From contig PAKT01000090.1 of NCBI GenBank assembly GCA_002710725.1, positions 1-49,522 of the forward strand: DNA of 49,522 nt, read 5' to 3'. Source of the DNA: Spongiibacteraceae bacterium (lineage in GTDB: Bacteria > Pseudomonadota > Gammaproteobacteria > Pseudomonadales > Spongiibacteraceae). The position numbers were made by a program, and so were the translations under genes. Positions 16,408 through 25,698 of the stretch are shown in pieces. Every line of letters starts with the position of its first letter. The stretch's first letter is position 1. The notes beneath the pieces were generated by a model. That model saw only the letters and a program-made list of their open reading frames with translations, searched no databases and had not been told where the DNA came from.

Positions 16408-19257
16408 TCAATCTTTCAGCGGCGGGTGTTCATACAAAAAGAACTGCCGTTTGCGACCGGCCCGCTGGGGGCCGTCCAGTGGTTGCGCACCCAGCGCCTT
16501 CTGGCCGCGCTCGCCGCCTGCCTGCAGCCACAGAGAACGACGCGATCCTTCGGCCAGAATAGCCGAGAGCTCGCGCTTCCAGGTCTCGTAACCCATACTG
16601 TCCAGGACGTCGACCAACTGCTCGCGACTGTCAAAGTTTGTGTAACCATCCATCAGGTCGCGCCAGAACTGGTCACCGGCCTCCCACAGATTGCGCGGTT
16701 GCTCCAGCAGCTTGACCCGCAGCGCCTGCCGGTTGCGATCAAAGATTTTCTCATCGAGACCGTTTTCCTGCCAGTCCTTGAGAAAGGCCCGAAAGCGTTT
16801 CTGTAGATCTGCAGTATCCGTCACCGGAGACTGCACCACAAAATACAGCGCGGGCACTTCGCGCACCGGATAGGCGCCGCCATAGACGACATAGCCGAGC
16901 TGATCCTGTGTACGCAGCTGGTTGAAGAACGCCGGGCCAACCATCTGCCCGGCGATGCCCAGCACCACCCGCGCTCGATGCCCCGGATCCGGCGCCTGCA
17001 GATACCAGAGCAGCGCCGCGTCACCGTGCTCAAGCGCGTAACTGTCGCCAAAGTCGCCTTCCGGTATCCGGCGAATCTGTTCCGGCTGGGCATCCGGCAG
17101 CCGCTCACCCAAAAGAAAATCTGCAGCAACCCGCGCAAACTGTCGCGCATCGCTCTCGTGATAATTGCCATGCGCCATGATGTAGAGCTGGGTGGCTGAC
17201 ATGACTTCCTTGCTGTAGGCCTTTACCTCGCCCATACCCAACGCGCGAGCCGCCTCGAGCCGCTGCTCGCTGGAAAAACGGAAGCGCCGCAGTTTCTGCC
17301 CCAGCTCGCTCGACAGATAGCGGTAGGGGTCGGCGTGGCGCTGGTTTTCCAGGTCGCGGATATATTCCATTTTCACCCGTAAGAAACGAACCTCGTCCCA
17401 CTCGGGATTCGCCAACCGACTGGCAAGACTGTCCAGCAGCATTCCCTGTTTGTCATTAAAGCCTCGCAGCTCCAGCGCAATGCCGTCCCAGCGCGCATTC
17501 AGGCTGTAGTCGAGCCCGGCCAGCTGCGCCGAATAGGCAAAGGCATTCAGCTCGTCGCGAACCATGCGCACCCAGAGCTCAGCGGCAGCCTGACGGGTAG
17601 CATCTTTGCTGGCACCGGGTGAGCGAATCAGTACATTGAGATTGCCTTTGGGCAGGGCAAAGCGCTTGTCGAGCATATGCCAGACGCCCACCCGTCCGGT
17701 TCGCAGCACGGCTTTTGGCGTTTCACTGGCGTCGCCAGCTTTAATGGAGAGATCATCGGCTATGAAGGGATTGGGCTTGGGCAGAACCAGGCCGGCAACT
17801 CCGGCACGGCGCTGCCAACGTTCTAATTCCGCTTCGCTGGGCGGCAGCACGCTGTAGGGCACACCATAAAGTTCTGAAGTTTGCTCGCCCTCCATCTCCG
17901 GCCGGGTGATCGCAATAATGGCCTTGTCCGGCGTCATCTCATCGACCAGCGACTGTATCAATTCCGGATCGAAATCCGTCATCGAATAGTCACCGCGAAT
18001 CAGATCCGCAGGCGAGTGATAGTGCAGATTGTGGGCGAGCTGACTGGCCTCGTGAATTTCGCTGGGGCGAGTGCGGAAATCAAACTGCAGTCGCGCGATA
18101 TCCGTCATTTCCTGATAGCGCCATTGGGCAACACCCTCAGCCTGCACCAAGGCGATGGCCTCAAACACCATGTCGGTTACAGTATCCACCGCCGCCATAC
18201 CCGCCGGGGTCAGTTGCACCTCTACATTGAACAGACTCCCGCCCTGGTACTCAATGCCTGCACCCGCACGCAGACCTTCAGCCCAACCATTCTTTTTCAG
18301 CACATAAAGCAGGCTGCCCTCTCCTTCATGCCCGAGCAGGTGGCCGAGATAACTGAGCGGTTTTTTATGGTACTGCGCGCGCACGTCCGGCAGCACGAAA
18401 CTCACCGACAGCGAGCGCATCTCCTTGCGCGGTTTGAGCTCAAAGCGCAAGGGGGTGTCTTCAACCAGTGCAGCCTTGATGGGCTTGTCTCTCACCTTGT
18501 GGTTTTCGATTTCGGAGAATCGTTCCACCACCATATTCTGCAATTCGTCCAGGTTTTCGCGACCAATAACAACCAGTCCCATGCGGTTGGCTGAGTAGTG
18601 CTCCTGGTAGAAATCCAGCAGGTCCTGGCGCAGCGCATCTTCTCCGCGCCCACCAAGCAGGGTCGACAGATTACCCACTGTAAACTTGCTGAAAGGATGC
18701 TCGGGGTTCGCCAATTCCTTGAAGACATCCAGTGCGCGGCGAAAATCGTTTTGAATACGCGCCTGATATTCCGAGTTCACCGCATTGACTTCGCGCCCGA
18801 CAAATTCCGCATTAAACAGCGGCGCCACAAAAAACTGGGCAAAACGGTCCAACGCGTCGTCGAGATGATCGGCGCCGACATCAAAGAAATAGTTGGTGTG
18901 CTCAAACGAGGTATAGGCATTGTGAGAACCGCCCCGGGATGCAATAAAAGACTGGTATTCACCGGCATCGGGGTACTTTTCCGTACCGAGGAACAGCATA
19001 TGCTCCAGGAAGTGCGCCAGCCCCTGCCGGTCCTTCGGGTCGTGACGGCTGCCGACATTGATGTCCAGTGCTGCGGCTGCCTTGTCGGCGGAGGGGTCGG
19101 AGATCAACACAACCTGCAGATCATTGTCTAGCCGCAGGTAGCGCACCTCCCGCGAATCGGTTTGCGGCAGAACCACATTCTCAACGGGCCTCTCGCCACA
19201 CGCACTCAGTACGACCAGTAACCACAGAATTGACCAGCGCAGGCGCGACTCCATCAT
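16408..19257 (-). CDS. M16 (pitrilysin/insulinase) family zinc peptidase, lipoprotein
   Basis: A 949-residue member of the insulinase family resembling protease III (PtrA). The inverted zinc motif is HFLEH at residues 82-86, inside DRQGLAHFLEHMLFLGTEKY, with the downstream EVNAVNSEYQ supplying the third ligand; a middle and a C-terminal non-catalytic M16 domain follow. The N-terminus has a lipobox (VLSAC, lipidated C20), so it is probably anchored to a membrane facing the periplasm, where it would degrade small peptides. ATG 19257 overlaps the TGA of the upstream AI-2E-type gene (ATGA), implying translational coupling. The functional link to that transporter is unknown. Confidence 0.92.
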   Translation of the reverse strand: MMESRLRWSILWLLVVLSACGERPVENVVLPQTDSREVRYLRLDNDLQVVLISDPSADKAAAALDINVGSRHDPKDRQGLAHFLEHMLFLGTEKYPDAGEYQSFIASRGGSHNAYTSFEHTNYFFDVGADHLDDALDRFAQFFVAPLFNAEFVGREVNAVNSEYQARIQNDFRRALDVFKELANPEHPFSKFTVGNLSTLLGGRGEDALRQDLLDFYQEHYSANRMGLVVIGRENLDELQNMVVERFSEIENHKVRDKPIKAALVEDTPLRFELKPRKEMRSLSVSFVLPDVRAQYHKKPLSYLGHLLGHEGEGSLLYVLKKNGWAEGLRAGAGIEYQGGSLFNVEVQLTPAGMAAVDTVTDMVFEAIALVQAEGVAQWRYQEMTDIARLQFDFRTRPSEIHEASQLAHNLHYHSPADLIRGDYSMTDFDPELIQSLVDEMTPDKAIIAITRPEMEGEQTSELYGVPYSVLPPSEAELERWQRRAGVAGLVLPKPNPFIADDLSIKAGDASETPKAVLRTGRVGVWHMLDKRFALPKGNLNVLIRSPGASKDATRQAAAELWVRMVRDELNAFAYSAQLAGLDYSLNARWDGIALELRGFNDKQGMLLDSLASRLANPEWDEVRFLRVKMEYIRDLENQRHADPYRYLSSELGQKLRRFRFSSEQRLEAARALGMGEVKAYSKEVMSATQLYIMAHGNYHESDARQFARVAADFLLGERLPDAQPEQIRRIPEGDFGDSYALEHGDAALLWYLQAPDPGHRARVVLGIAGQMVGPAFFNQLRTQDQLGYVVYGGAYPVREVPALYFVVQSPVTDTADLQKRFRAFLKDWQENGLDEKIFDRNRQALRVKLLEQPRNLWEAGDQFWRDLMDGYTNFDSREQLVDVLDSMGYETWKRELSAILAEGSRRSLWLQAGGERGQKALGAQPLDGPQRAGRKRQFFLYEHPPLKD

Positions 19258-20333
19258 TGACTAGCGTCTCCCATTGTTGACGAATTGTTTGTTTGTGTTG
19301 GCCAGGCGTTGAGGATTGCCTTGACCAGTGTGGCCAGCGGAATGGCAAAAAACACACCCCACAGCCCCCATACCCCGCCGAACACCAGCACAGACAGAAT
19401 GATGGCTACCGGGTGCATGTTGACCACTTCGGAAAAGAGCAGCGGCACCAGCACGTTGCCATCGAGCCCCTGAATAATACCGTAAACCAGCAGCAGCGTA
19501 TAAAACTCGGACCCCACGCCCCACTGCAGATAGCCCACAATAACCACCGGAATGGTCACCACAGCAGCACCGATGTAAGGAATCACCACAGAAAGCCCGA
19601 CTAACAGGGCAAGCAGTGCGGCGTAGTTCAGATCCATCCAGATAAAACTGATGTAGGTGGCAACACCGACGATAACAATTTCAATACCTTTACCGCGCAC
19701 GTAATTGGCCACCTGATCGTTCATCTCCAGCCATATCTTCGCCATCAGCGGACGCCGATGCGGCAAAAAATGTTTCAGCCAGCCGAGGATGAGATCTTTA
19801 TCCTTGAGAAAAAAGAACACCAGAATGGGGACAAGCACCAGATAGATCAGCACACCAACCAGGTTGGGTATCTGCCCGATGGAAAAGGAAACCACCTGCT
19901 GCCCCAGCTTGCCGACCTCAACGCCGGCCACTCCAATCAATTCACGTACCTGTGCCTCGGACACCAGGTCGGAGCGCTCCGGCAGTTGCATCAGCGCTGA
20001 TTGTAATTGGCGCAGCAGCAGAGGCAGTTCCTGCACAAGACTGGTGAGCTGATTCCAGACCAGCGGCATCAAGCCAAAGATAAAGCCAAAAAACAGACTC
20101 ATAAACAGCAGGTAGGACACGGTGATGGCAAGCCAGCGCGGCGCTCGCCAGCGCATCATCTGGGCGATGACACCCTGCATCATAAAAGCAAAAACCAGCG
20201 ATGCGATCACCGGTGCAAGCACATGCCCCAGCGTGATGATCAACACCAGCGCAACGATGATCAGCAACAGCAGAACAACGGTTTCTTCTTCGGCAAACAG
20301 CCGGTCTACCCAATTGCGAATTATGCGCAGCAT
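19254..20333 (-). CDS. perM: AI-2E/PerM family membrane protein
   Basis: About 359 residues from ATG 20333, preceded by AGGAAA; the longer in-frame start at 20456 would overlap the tusA-like gene. It has about eight hydrophobic helices, with the family signatures VPILVFFFLKDKD near the middle and GLDGNVLVPLLFSEVVNMHP towards the C-terminus. E. coli PerM is in this family and is encoded divergently from bepA, exactly as here, which supports orthology. Members are transporters of poorly defined substrates (TqsA exports AI-2; others are Na+/H+ antiporters). It sits between a TusA-like gene (13-base gap) and an M16 peptidase gene (ATGA overlap). Confidence 0.88.
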   Translation of the reverse strand: MLRIIRNWVDRLFAEEETVVLLLLIIVALVLIITLGHVLAPVIASLVFAFMMQGVIAQMMRWRAPRWLAITVSYLLFMSLFFGFIFGLMPLVWNQLTSLVQELPLLLRQLQSALMQLPERSDLVSEAQVRELIGVAGVEVGKLGQQVVSFSIGQIPNLVGVLIYLVLVPILVFFFLKDKDLILGWLKHFLPHRRPLMAKIWLEMNDQVANYVRGKGIEIVIVGVATYISFIWMDLNYAALLALLVGLSVVIPYIGAAVVTIPVVIVGYLQWGVGSEFYTLLLVYGIIQGLDGNVLVPLLFSEVVNMHPVAIILSVLVFGGVWGLWGVFFAIPLATLVKAILNAWPTQTNNSSTMGDASQ

Positions 20334-20346
20334 GCCCGTTTCCTGA

Positions 20347-20580
20347 TCAGGATTTTTCAAGGATATAGCGGTACTCGCCGCCCTCTTCTTCAGACAGCAA
20401 AAGCGAGTGACCACTCTGTTCGGAGAAAACCGCAAAGTCGCGCACAGAACCCGCATCGGTGGCGAGCACTTCCAGTTGCTGCCCGCTCGCCATGCGATTC
20501 AAGGCCTGTTTGGCTTTCAACAAGGGCAACGGACAATCCAGTCCGCGCGCATCGACCGTCACCTCACAAGCCCTGTCCAT
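20347..20580 (-). CDS. TusA-family sulfurtransferase
   Basis: A 77-residue protein of the SirA/TusA/YeeD fold with the signature DARGLDCPLPLLKAK, whose cysteine (C16) carries persulfide in TusA. TusA relays sulfur for tRNA 2-thiouridine and other thio-cofactors. A second, divergent group of TusA-like proteins has other sulfur roles, so the exact job is not fixed. The gene heads an operon with perM and the M16 peptidase, and is divergent from bepA. It is short but has clear family conservation and a GAGTGG site upstream. Confidence 0.88.
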   Translation of the reverse strand: MDRACEVTVDARGLDCPLPLLKAKQALNRMASGQQLEVLATDAGSVRDFAVFSEQSGHSLLLSEEEGGEYRYILEKS

Positions 20581-20768
20581 CTACCACTCTCACTGATTAC
20601 AGTACCGACAATGCGTGGAGTATACCGACACTACACTACCCCGCCCAGCACACCTGAAGGTGACCAGCCCACACTTCGGCACTTTTTACGATTCCTGCGG
20701 TCTGACAAGTTCAGCCTTGTTTTCGGTACTCACAAGGCGATAAAGTTCCCTATCACTCGCCGAGCATA

Positions 20769-22229
20769 ATGAGTCACGTGGTTAAAGCCCTTCTTATCGC
20801 CCTGTTTGCCCTGTCATCACTGGCTGCCTCTGCACAATCCTCAGGCACTGCCGGAAACGAGGGCTATAACCTACCCGAACTCGGTGACGCCAGCTCCAGT
20901 CAATTCAGTCTCGAGCAGGAACACCAGCTGGGCCGCGTCTGGCTGAAAGCCTTTCGCAGTCAGGTGACCACCGTTTCCGACCCGCTGATGCAGGACTACA
21001 TCGAGAACCTGACCTATCAGCTCGCACGGCACAGCCAGTTGAGTGACAAACGACTTGAACTGGTGATCGTCGACAGCCCCGAGCTCAACGCCTTTGCCGT
21101 GCCCGGCGGAGTGGTTGGCGTTAACAACGGCCTGCTGACCTACGCAGAGAATGAAGCCCAGCTGGCCGGCGTGCTCAGTCACGAACTTGCCCACCTCAGC
21201 CAGCGCCACTTTGCCCGCTCACTCGACAAACAAAAAGCCGGCAATCTGTCGATGATGGCCGGCCTGCTGGCAGGCATTGTGCTGGCAGCCACAACCGGCA
21301 GTGATGCGGGCATGGCGGCCATTGCCACAGGTCAGGCTGCCGCTATGCAGTCTCAGCTTCGCTTCAGCCGCGAACACGAACAGGAAGCAGACCGTATCGG
21401 CATGCAGACCCTCGCCAAGGCGGGCATGGATCCCGGCGGCATTCCCAGCATGTTTGAAATCATGAACCGGCGTCTGCGCTTTAACAGTAACAAGCCGCCG
21501 GAATTTCTGCTGACTCACCCGCTGACCGATTCGCGTATCAGTGACAGTGAAAACCGCGCCCGGCAATTCCCGCGCGGGGTTTACACCGACAGCCTGAATT
21601 TCCAGCTGATGAAAAAACGCGCGGAGCTGTCGCTGGCCAGTAATAAGCGCGACCTGCTGAACCAGTGGCAGCACGCGCTGGAAAAAGCGCCCAGCGACGC
21701 CAATACCTATGGCGTGGTGATCGCCCTGATGGCCAACGATAAGTGGGAGGAAGCAGACCGCAAGCTCGCCCCGCTGCTGGCCGACGACCCCAGTCGTATT
21801 GCCTACGTGGTAGCCAAGGCCAATATCCTTGCGGGTCAGAAAACCTACGATGAATCCGCTGAATTACTGCGCAAACACCTGAATCTGAATCCGGGCAATA
21901 ACCCACTGACGATGACGCTGGCCGATGTTCTGCAGCGCGCCGGGCGACCTCACGAAGCCGAGGAACTGCTGATCGATCACAGCAAGCGCCGCCCGGAAGA
22001 CCCGGCCCTGTGGTATCAACTGGCAGAGCTGCACGGCTTGTCCGGCAATATTCTCGGCGTGCATATGGCGCGCGCGGAATACTTTATGCTGCGGGGCTAT
22101 CTGGACAGCGCCGAGAAGCAATTGCACTACGCCTGGCCCCTGACCGAGACCAACAACGTGGCCCGGCACCGGGTTCGCCAGCGGCTTAAGGATTTACAGG
22201 AATTGCGAGAAACGCTGAAGAAATTCTAA
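20769..22229 (+). CDS. bepA: Periplasmic M48 metalloprotease/chaperone BepA
   Basis: A 486-residue protein with a signal peptide (cleavage likely after SAQ, about residue 23), an M48 zinc peptidase domain with HELAH at 138-142 and the downstream EHEQEAD third-ligand motif, and a C-terminal TPR region (about 300-470). BepA works in the periplasm on outer-membrane assembly, helping LptD mature or be degraded with the BAM complex. The divergent tusA-perM operon matches the E. coli perM-bepA arrangement. The start has only a weak ribosome site. A perfect hairpin follows the stop, shared with the convergent nadA. Confidence 0.92.
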   Translation: MSHVVKALLIALFALSSLAASAQSSGTAGNEGYNLPELGDASSSQFSLEQEHQLGRVWLKAFRSQVTTVSDPLMQDYIENLTYQLARHSQLSDKRLELVIVDSPELNAFAVPGGVVGVNNGLLTYAENEAQLAGVLSHELAHLSQRHFARSLDKQKAGNLSMMAGLLAGIVLAATTGSDAGMAAIATGQAAAMQSQLRFSREHEQEADRIGMQTLAKAGMDPGGIPSMFEIMNRRLRFNSNKPPEFLLTHPLTDSRISDSENRARQFPRGVYTDSLNFQLMKKRAELSLASNKRDLLNQWQHALEKAPSDANTYGVVIALMANDKWEEADRKLAPLLADDPSRIAYVVAKANILAGQKTYDESAELLRKHLNLNPGNNPLTMTLADVLQRAGRPHEAEELLIDHSKRRPEDPALWYQLAELHGLSGNILGVHMARAEYFMLRGYLDSAEKQLHYAWPLTETNNVARHRVRQRLKDLQELRETLKKF

Positions 22230-22251
22230 CGGGCGCCTGAATTGGCGCCCG
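22230..22251. terminator. Bidirectional hairpin between bepA and nadA
   Basis: CGGGCGCC-TGAATT-GGCGCCCG, perfect 8-bp arms, occupies the 30-base gap between the convergent stops. It lacks a strong T-run on either strand. Confidence 0.7.
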
Positions 22252-22259
22252 ACAGTAGA

Positions 22260-23306
22260 TCAAAGATTTTTACTGGCGAAATCCAGCATTCGATCCAGAG
22301 GCACCAGCGCCTTTTCAATCAAAGCTGGCTCCACAAACACCTCATTCAGGCCTTTATCCAGCGCTTCCGCCAGATTGTCCAAGGCGTTCATCGCCATCCA
22401 GGGGCAATTGGCACAGCTGCGACAGGTCGCGCCGTTACCCGCCGTAGGGGCAACGAGAAACTCCTTGTCGGGCACCAGCTGCTGCAGCTTGTAGAAAATC
22501 CCCTGATCCGTCGCCACGATAAAACGCTGATTGGGCAGGTCGCGAGCCGCATTGATAATCTGGGTGGTAGAGCCCACCACATCCGCCAGCTCCACCACGG
22601 ATGCTGGAGACTCCGGATGCACCAGAACCGCGGCGTCCGGGTAAACTGCCTTCAGATCGCTCAGACCCTTGGCCTTGAACTCATCGTGAACAATACAGGC
22701 ACCGTCCCACAATAGGACGTCGGCACCGGTTTCCCGCTGCACATAACTACCCAGGTGCTTGTCCGGCGCCCAAAGAATCTTCTGCCCCTGCGAATCCAGA
22801 TAATCCACCACTTTCAAGGCGATGCTCGAGGTTACAACCCAGTCCGCACGAGCCTTGACCGCCGCCGAGGTATTGGCATATACCACCACGGTGCGATCCG
22901 GGTGCTGGTCACAAAACGCGGAGAACTCGTCGGCCGGGCAGCCGATATCCAGCGAGCAGGTGGCTTCCAGAGTTGGCATGAGCACCCGCTTGTCAGGCGA
23001 CAGAATTTTTGCGGTCTCGCCCATAAACTTGACGCCGGCAACCACCAGCGTTGAGGCCGGGTGATCGCGACCAAAGCGGGCCATTTCCAGGGAGTCAGAC
23101 ACACAGCCGCCCGTCTCCTCGGCCAGGGCCTGAATCTCAGGGTCCGTGTAATAGTGAGCGACCAGAACCGCGTCACGCGCCTGCAATAGTGCCTTGATAC
23201 GCTCAATTTGAGCTTCGCGGTCGACGCCAGACGCTGGCAGCTCGACATCGAGACTGTCCAGATGATCACGCACCCACTGCTGCTGAGGAGTTACCTGCTG
23301 CTCCAT
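22260..23306 (-). CDS. nadA: Quinolinate synthase
   Basis: A 348-residue NadA, a [4Fe-4S] enzyme that condenses iminoaspartate with dihydroxyacetone phosphate to quinolinate in de novo NAD synthesis. Cluster cysteines are visible: ATCSLD (C117), DGACIVHD (about C204) and the C-terminal [10 protein letters not shown] (C295/298/301). ATG 23306 is taken as start; an in-frame TTG three codons earlier is possible, and neither has a clear Shine-Dalgarno. It is monocistronic and convergent with bepA; nadB and nadC are not in the window. Confidence 0.95.
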   Translation of the reverse strand: MEQQVTPQQQWVRDHLDSLDVELPASGVDREAQIERIKALLQARDAVLVAHYYTDPEIQALAEETGGCVSDSLEMARFGRDHPASTLVVAGVKFMGETAKILSPDKRVLMPTLEATCSLDIGCPADEFSAFCDQHPDRTVVVYANTSAAVKARADWVVTSSIALKVVDYLDSQGQKILWAPDKHLGSYVQRETGADVLLWDGACIVHDEFKAKGLSDLKAVYPDAAVLVHPESPASVVELADVVGSTTQIINAARDLPNQRFIVATDQGIFYKLQQLVPDKEFLVAPTAGNGATCRSCANCPWMAMNALDNLAEALDKGLNEVFVEPALIEKALVPLDRMLDFASKNL

Positions 23307-23527
23307 ACTACACAACCCGTAGTTACAACCTAGCTCCCTAGTTTATCAGGAAACTTTCCCGCTGGCATGCGGCGGTGTGCTTGCCAACACTGCGGCTAAG
23401 CAAACACTCAGCGCCGCTCGGCTGGCCGCTGCCAGTCTCAAAATCGGCTTCCGCGTGGCCTGCAACAGGGCTTGAAATTATCTGACCACGCTGGACGATT
23501 CAAGCCGTTGCCAGTAATGTTGCCGCC

Positions 23528-24166
23528 ATGATCGAATACGCTGCGGTGGCCTTGACCACCTTTTTCGCAACGGTTGGCCCCATTGATGTGGCCACCATGT
23601 TTGCGGCCTTTACCGTTGCCCTGCCCCGCAAGGAACGACGCCGCATCGCCTTTAAGGCCTCTTTCATTGCATTGATTATTTTGGTCGTATTCGCCCTGAT
23701 TGGCCGTTTCGTTCTGGACAGCCTGGGCATTTCGATGGCGGCCCTGCGAGCTGCGGGCGGCATCCTGCTGCTGCTGATCGGCATTGATATGGTCTTTGCC
23801 CGGCATTCCGGCGCCACCACGACCACCGCAGACGAAGACCACGAAGCCATAGAAAAGCACGACATCGCCGTTTTCCCCCTGGCCACACCACTGATCGCCG
23901 GGCCCGGCGCCATCGGTGCCACACTGCTGCTTATGGCCGAAGCGCAGGGCAATCTGCTGCACCAGACCATCGTACTCAGCTCGCTGGCCGCCATTGTGCT
24001 ATTAACACTGGTTTCGATGCTGATGGCCGGCGAAATCAACCGCTTTCTGGGCGTTACCGGCATTCAGGTCATAACCCGGGTGTTCGGCATTCTGCTGACC
24101 GCGCTGGCCGTGCAGTTTCTGTTCGATGGTATCGCCCAGGCACAGTTGCTATCCGGGGGCGTCTAG
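23528..24166 (+). CDS. MarC-family inner-membrane protein
   Basis: A 212-residue MarC/UPF0056 protein with about six transmembrane helices. Family landmarks are the N-terminal FFATVGPIDVATMF, the AGGILLLLIGIDMVFA helix near residue 75, and the FPLATPLIAGPGAIGATLLL segment around residue 117. The family has no settled biochemical role; the once-proposed multidrug link was not borne out. The charged loop between residues 93 and 112 is His/Asp/Glu-rich. The thioesterase gene starts on the base after its stop codon, so the two are likely co-translated. The 221-bp gap upstream, shared with nadA, shows no clear structure. Confidence 0.88.
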   Translation: MIEYAAVALTTFFATVGPIDVATMFAAFTVALPRKERRRIAFKASFIALIILVVFALIGRFVLDSLGISMAALRAAGGILLLLIGIDMVFARHSGATTTTADEDHEAIEKHDIAVFPLATPLIAGPGAIGATLLLMAEAQGNLLHQTIVLSSLAAIVLLTLVSMLMAGEINRFLGVTGIQVITRVFGILLTALAVQFLFDGIAQAQLLSGGV

Positions 24167-24643
24167 GTGGCCAATTCTGAGCACTGGGACTACCCCGAGC
24201 CCTTCATCCTCCGTTTTACGGTTGAGCCGCAGCACATCGACGTACTCCAGCACGTCAATAACACAGTGTATGTGGACTGGTGCCAACAGGCGGGCTGGCA
24301 GCACTCTCAGGCGCTCGGACTCGGTATCGAACACTACCGGGAGTTGGACACCGCCATGGCCATACGCCGCGCGGACTACGACTACATCAGCGCGGCCTAT
24401 CTCGGTGACGAACTGGAGCTGGGCACCTGGCTGACCGGCTGCGATCGCCGTTTGCAGCTGGAGCGCAGCTTTCAACTGCGCCACCGCAAGCGGGGCATCA
24501 CGCTGCTGCGCGGCCGCTGGCAATTGGTTTGCATCGGCCTGTCCAGCGGCAAGGCCCGGCGCATGCCGCCGATCTTTTGCCGTCTTTACGGCGATGCCGT
24601 AATCGAGACCAGCACCGTCAGCGTGGAAAGGGCCCGCGACTGA
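24167..24643 (+). CDS. Acyl-CoA thioesterase (4HBT hotdog family)
   Basis: A 158-residue single hotdog domain starting at GTG 24167, directly after the marC TAG. The motif QHIDVLQHVNNTVYVDWCQQA matches the 4-hydroxybenzoyl-CoA thioesterase/YbgC group, in which the aspartate and following residues hydrolyse acyl-CoA thioesters in the cytoplasm. Substrate is unknown. The 3' end overlaps the convergent fatty-acid-hydroxylase-family gene by 26 bases. The GTG start gives the family N-terminus, and the next in-frame ATG lies well inside the domain. Confidence 0.85.
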   Translation: MANSEHWDYPEPFILRFTVEPQHIDVLQHVNNTVYVDWCQQAGWQHSQALGLGIEHYRELDTAMAIRRADYDYISAAYLGDELELGTWLTGCDRRLQLERSFQLRHRKRGITLLRGRWQLVCIGLSSGKARRMPPIFCRLYGDAVIETSTVSVERARD

Positions 24644-25412
24644 AAGGCAGCTTCAAGAGCTGCACCAGCGTCTGGCTCCGCGCCTCCCGAAATTGACTCA
24701 AACCCGCCCCCACCTGCAAGTCACCCGCCTGCGCACTTGCACGATAGCTACCCAGCCAGCGATCCCACAAAGATAGGGTGAAACCAAAATTACAGTGATG
24801 CTCATCAGGCTCCGGCGAGTGATGAATTCGGTGCATCTCCGGGGTTACCAGCAGGCGCCGCAATCCCGGTTCGAAACGCCCCAGCGCCACGTTGCCATGG
24901 TTGAACAAAGCCGCCGCATTCAGCGCAATCTCAAACACCACCACCGCCAGCGGGCTTGCGCCCAACAATGCCACCAGCCCCATCTTGAGCAGCATCGACA
25001 ACAGGATTTCCAAGGGGTGAAAACGCACGCCGGTGGTTACATCTATTGCCGTGTCACTGTGATGCATCGCATGCAGACGCCACAGCGGCGGCCAGCGGTG
25101 CATCAGGCGGTGCTGCCAGTAAATCGCCAGATCAAGCGCAATCAGCGCCGCGGCAAACTCGACCCAGCCGGGCAAGCTGACGCGATTGAACAGGCCAAAA
25201 CCGGCATGCTGAGCCTCTATGGCGACCCCCGCCGCCAGCAGTGGCAGGCAAAGCCGCAGAAAGGCGGTATTAACCACCACCAGCGTCAGATTCGCCCAGC
25301 GGCGCCGCCCTGCGCCTGTCGGCCTTGGCCGGTGGGGGCGATACCACTCCCAGCTCCACATCAGCAGCAGAACCGTGGCAAAGATCACCAACCGCCACCC
25401 ATCCAGACTCAT
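24618..25412 (-). CDS. Sterol desaturase / fatty acid hydroxylase family protein
   Basis: A 264-residue integral membrane di-iron enzyme. The three histidine boxes are present: HRLMH (101-105), HAMHH (114-118) and HRIHH (194-198), with a further HH at 205-206; about four hydrophobic segments surround them. The family uses O2 and electrons to hydroxylate or desaturate lipids, including sterols, carotenoids and ether lipids. The bacterial substrate cannot be inferred. ATG 25412 has GGAGAG upstream. Transcription is divergent from the M23 peptidase gene, and its 3' end overlaps the thioesterase gene on the other strand. Confidence 0.88.
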   Translation of the reverse strand: MSLDGWRLVIFATVLLLMWSWEWYRPHRPRPTGAGRRRWANLTLVVVNTAFLRLCLPLLAAGVAIEAQHAGFGLFNRVSLPGWVEFAAALIALDLAIYWQHRLMHRWPPLWRLHAMHHSDTAIDVTTGVRFHPLEILLSMLLKMGLVALLGASPLAVVVFEIALNAAALFNHGNVALGRFEPGLRRLLVTPEMHRIHHSPEPDEHHCNFGFTLSLWDRWLGSYRASAQAGDLQVGAGLSQFREARSQTLVQLLKLPFSRGPFPR

Positions 25413-25583
25413 AGTCTCTCCAAATCATCACCAAACTAGATGCCGAGTATAGGGTTAATCTGGCGATTAACAGCTGCTAAAACATCCCGAACGGTTGCCA
25501 AAACGCTCAACCTGTATAAAATTTCGCCAGCCGCACCCACCCTCGACTCCATGGGCACGCGCGAATGCAGGATTGCACATTGC

Positions 25584-25599
25584 TGTGAGCTGCTTCACA
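25584..25599 (+). promoter_or_regulatory. CRP/Vfr-type site upstream of the M23 peptidase gene
   Basis: TGTGA-GCTGCT-TCACA is a perfect match to the two conserved half-sites of CRP with the correct 6-base spacer. It lies 100 bases before the M23 start, in the 286-bp divergent gap that also contains TATAAAA (about 25515). Confidence 0.55.
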
Positions 25600-25698
25600 A
25601 TAGCTTGCCAAATAGGTAAAAGTACCAATAGAAATCTGCCACGCACACCCAGGCGCCCCTGAAGGGCATCGAAGTGCCAAAAGCTAGAGTTCATAAAA

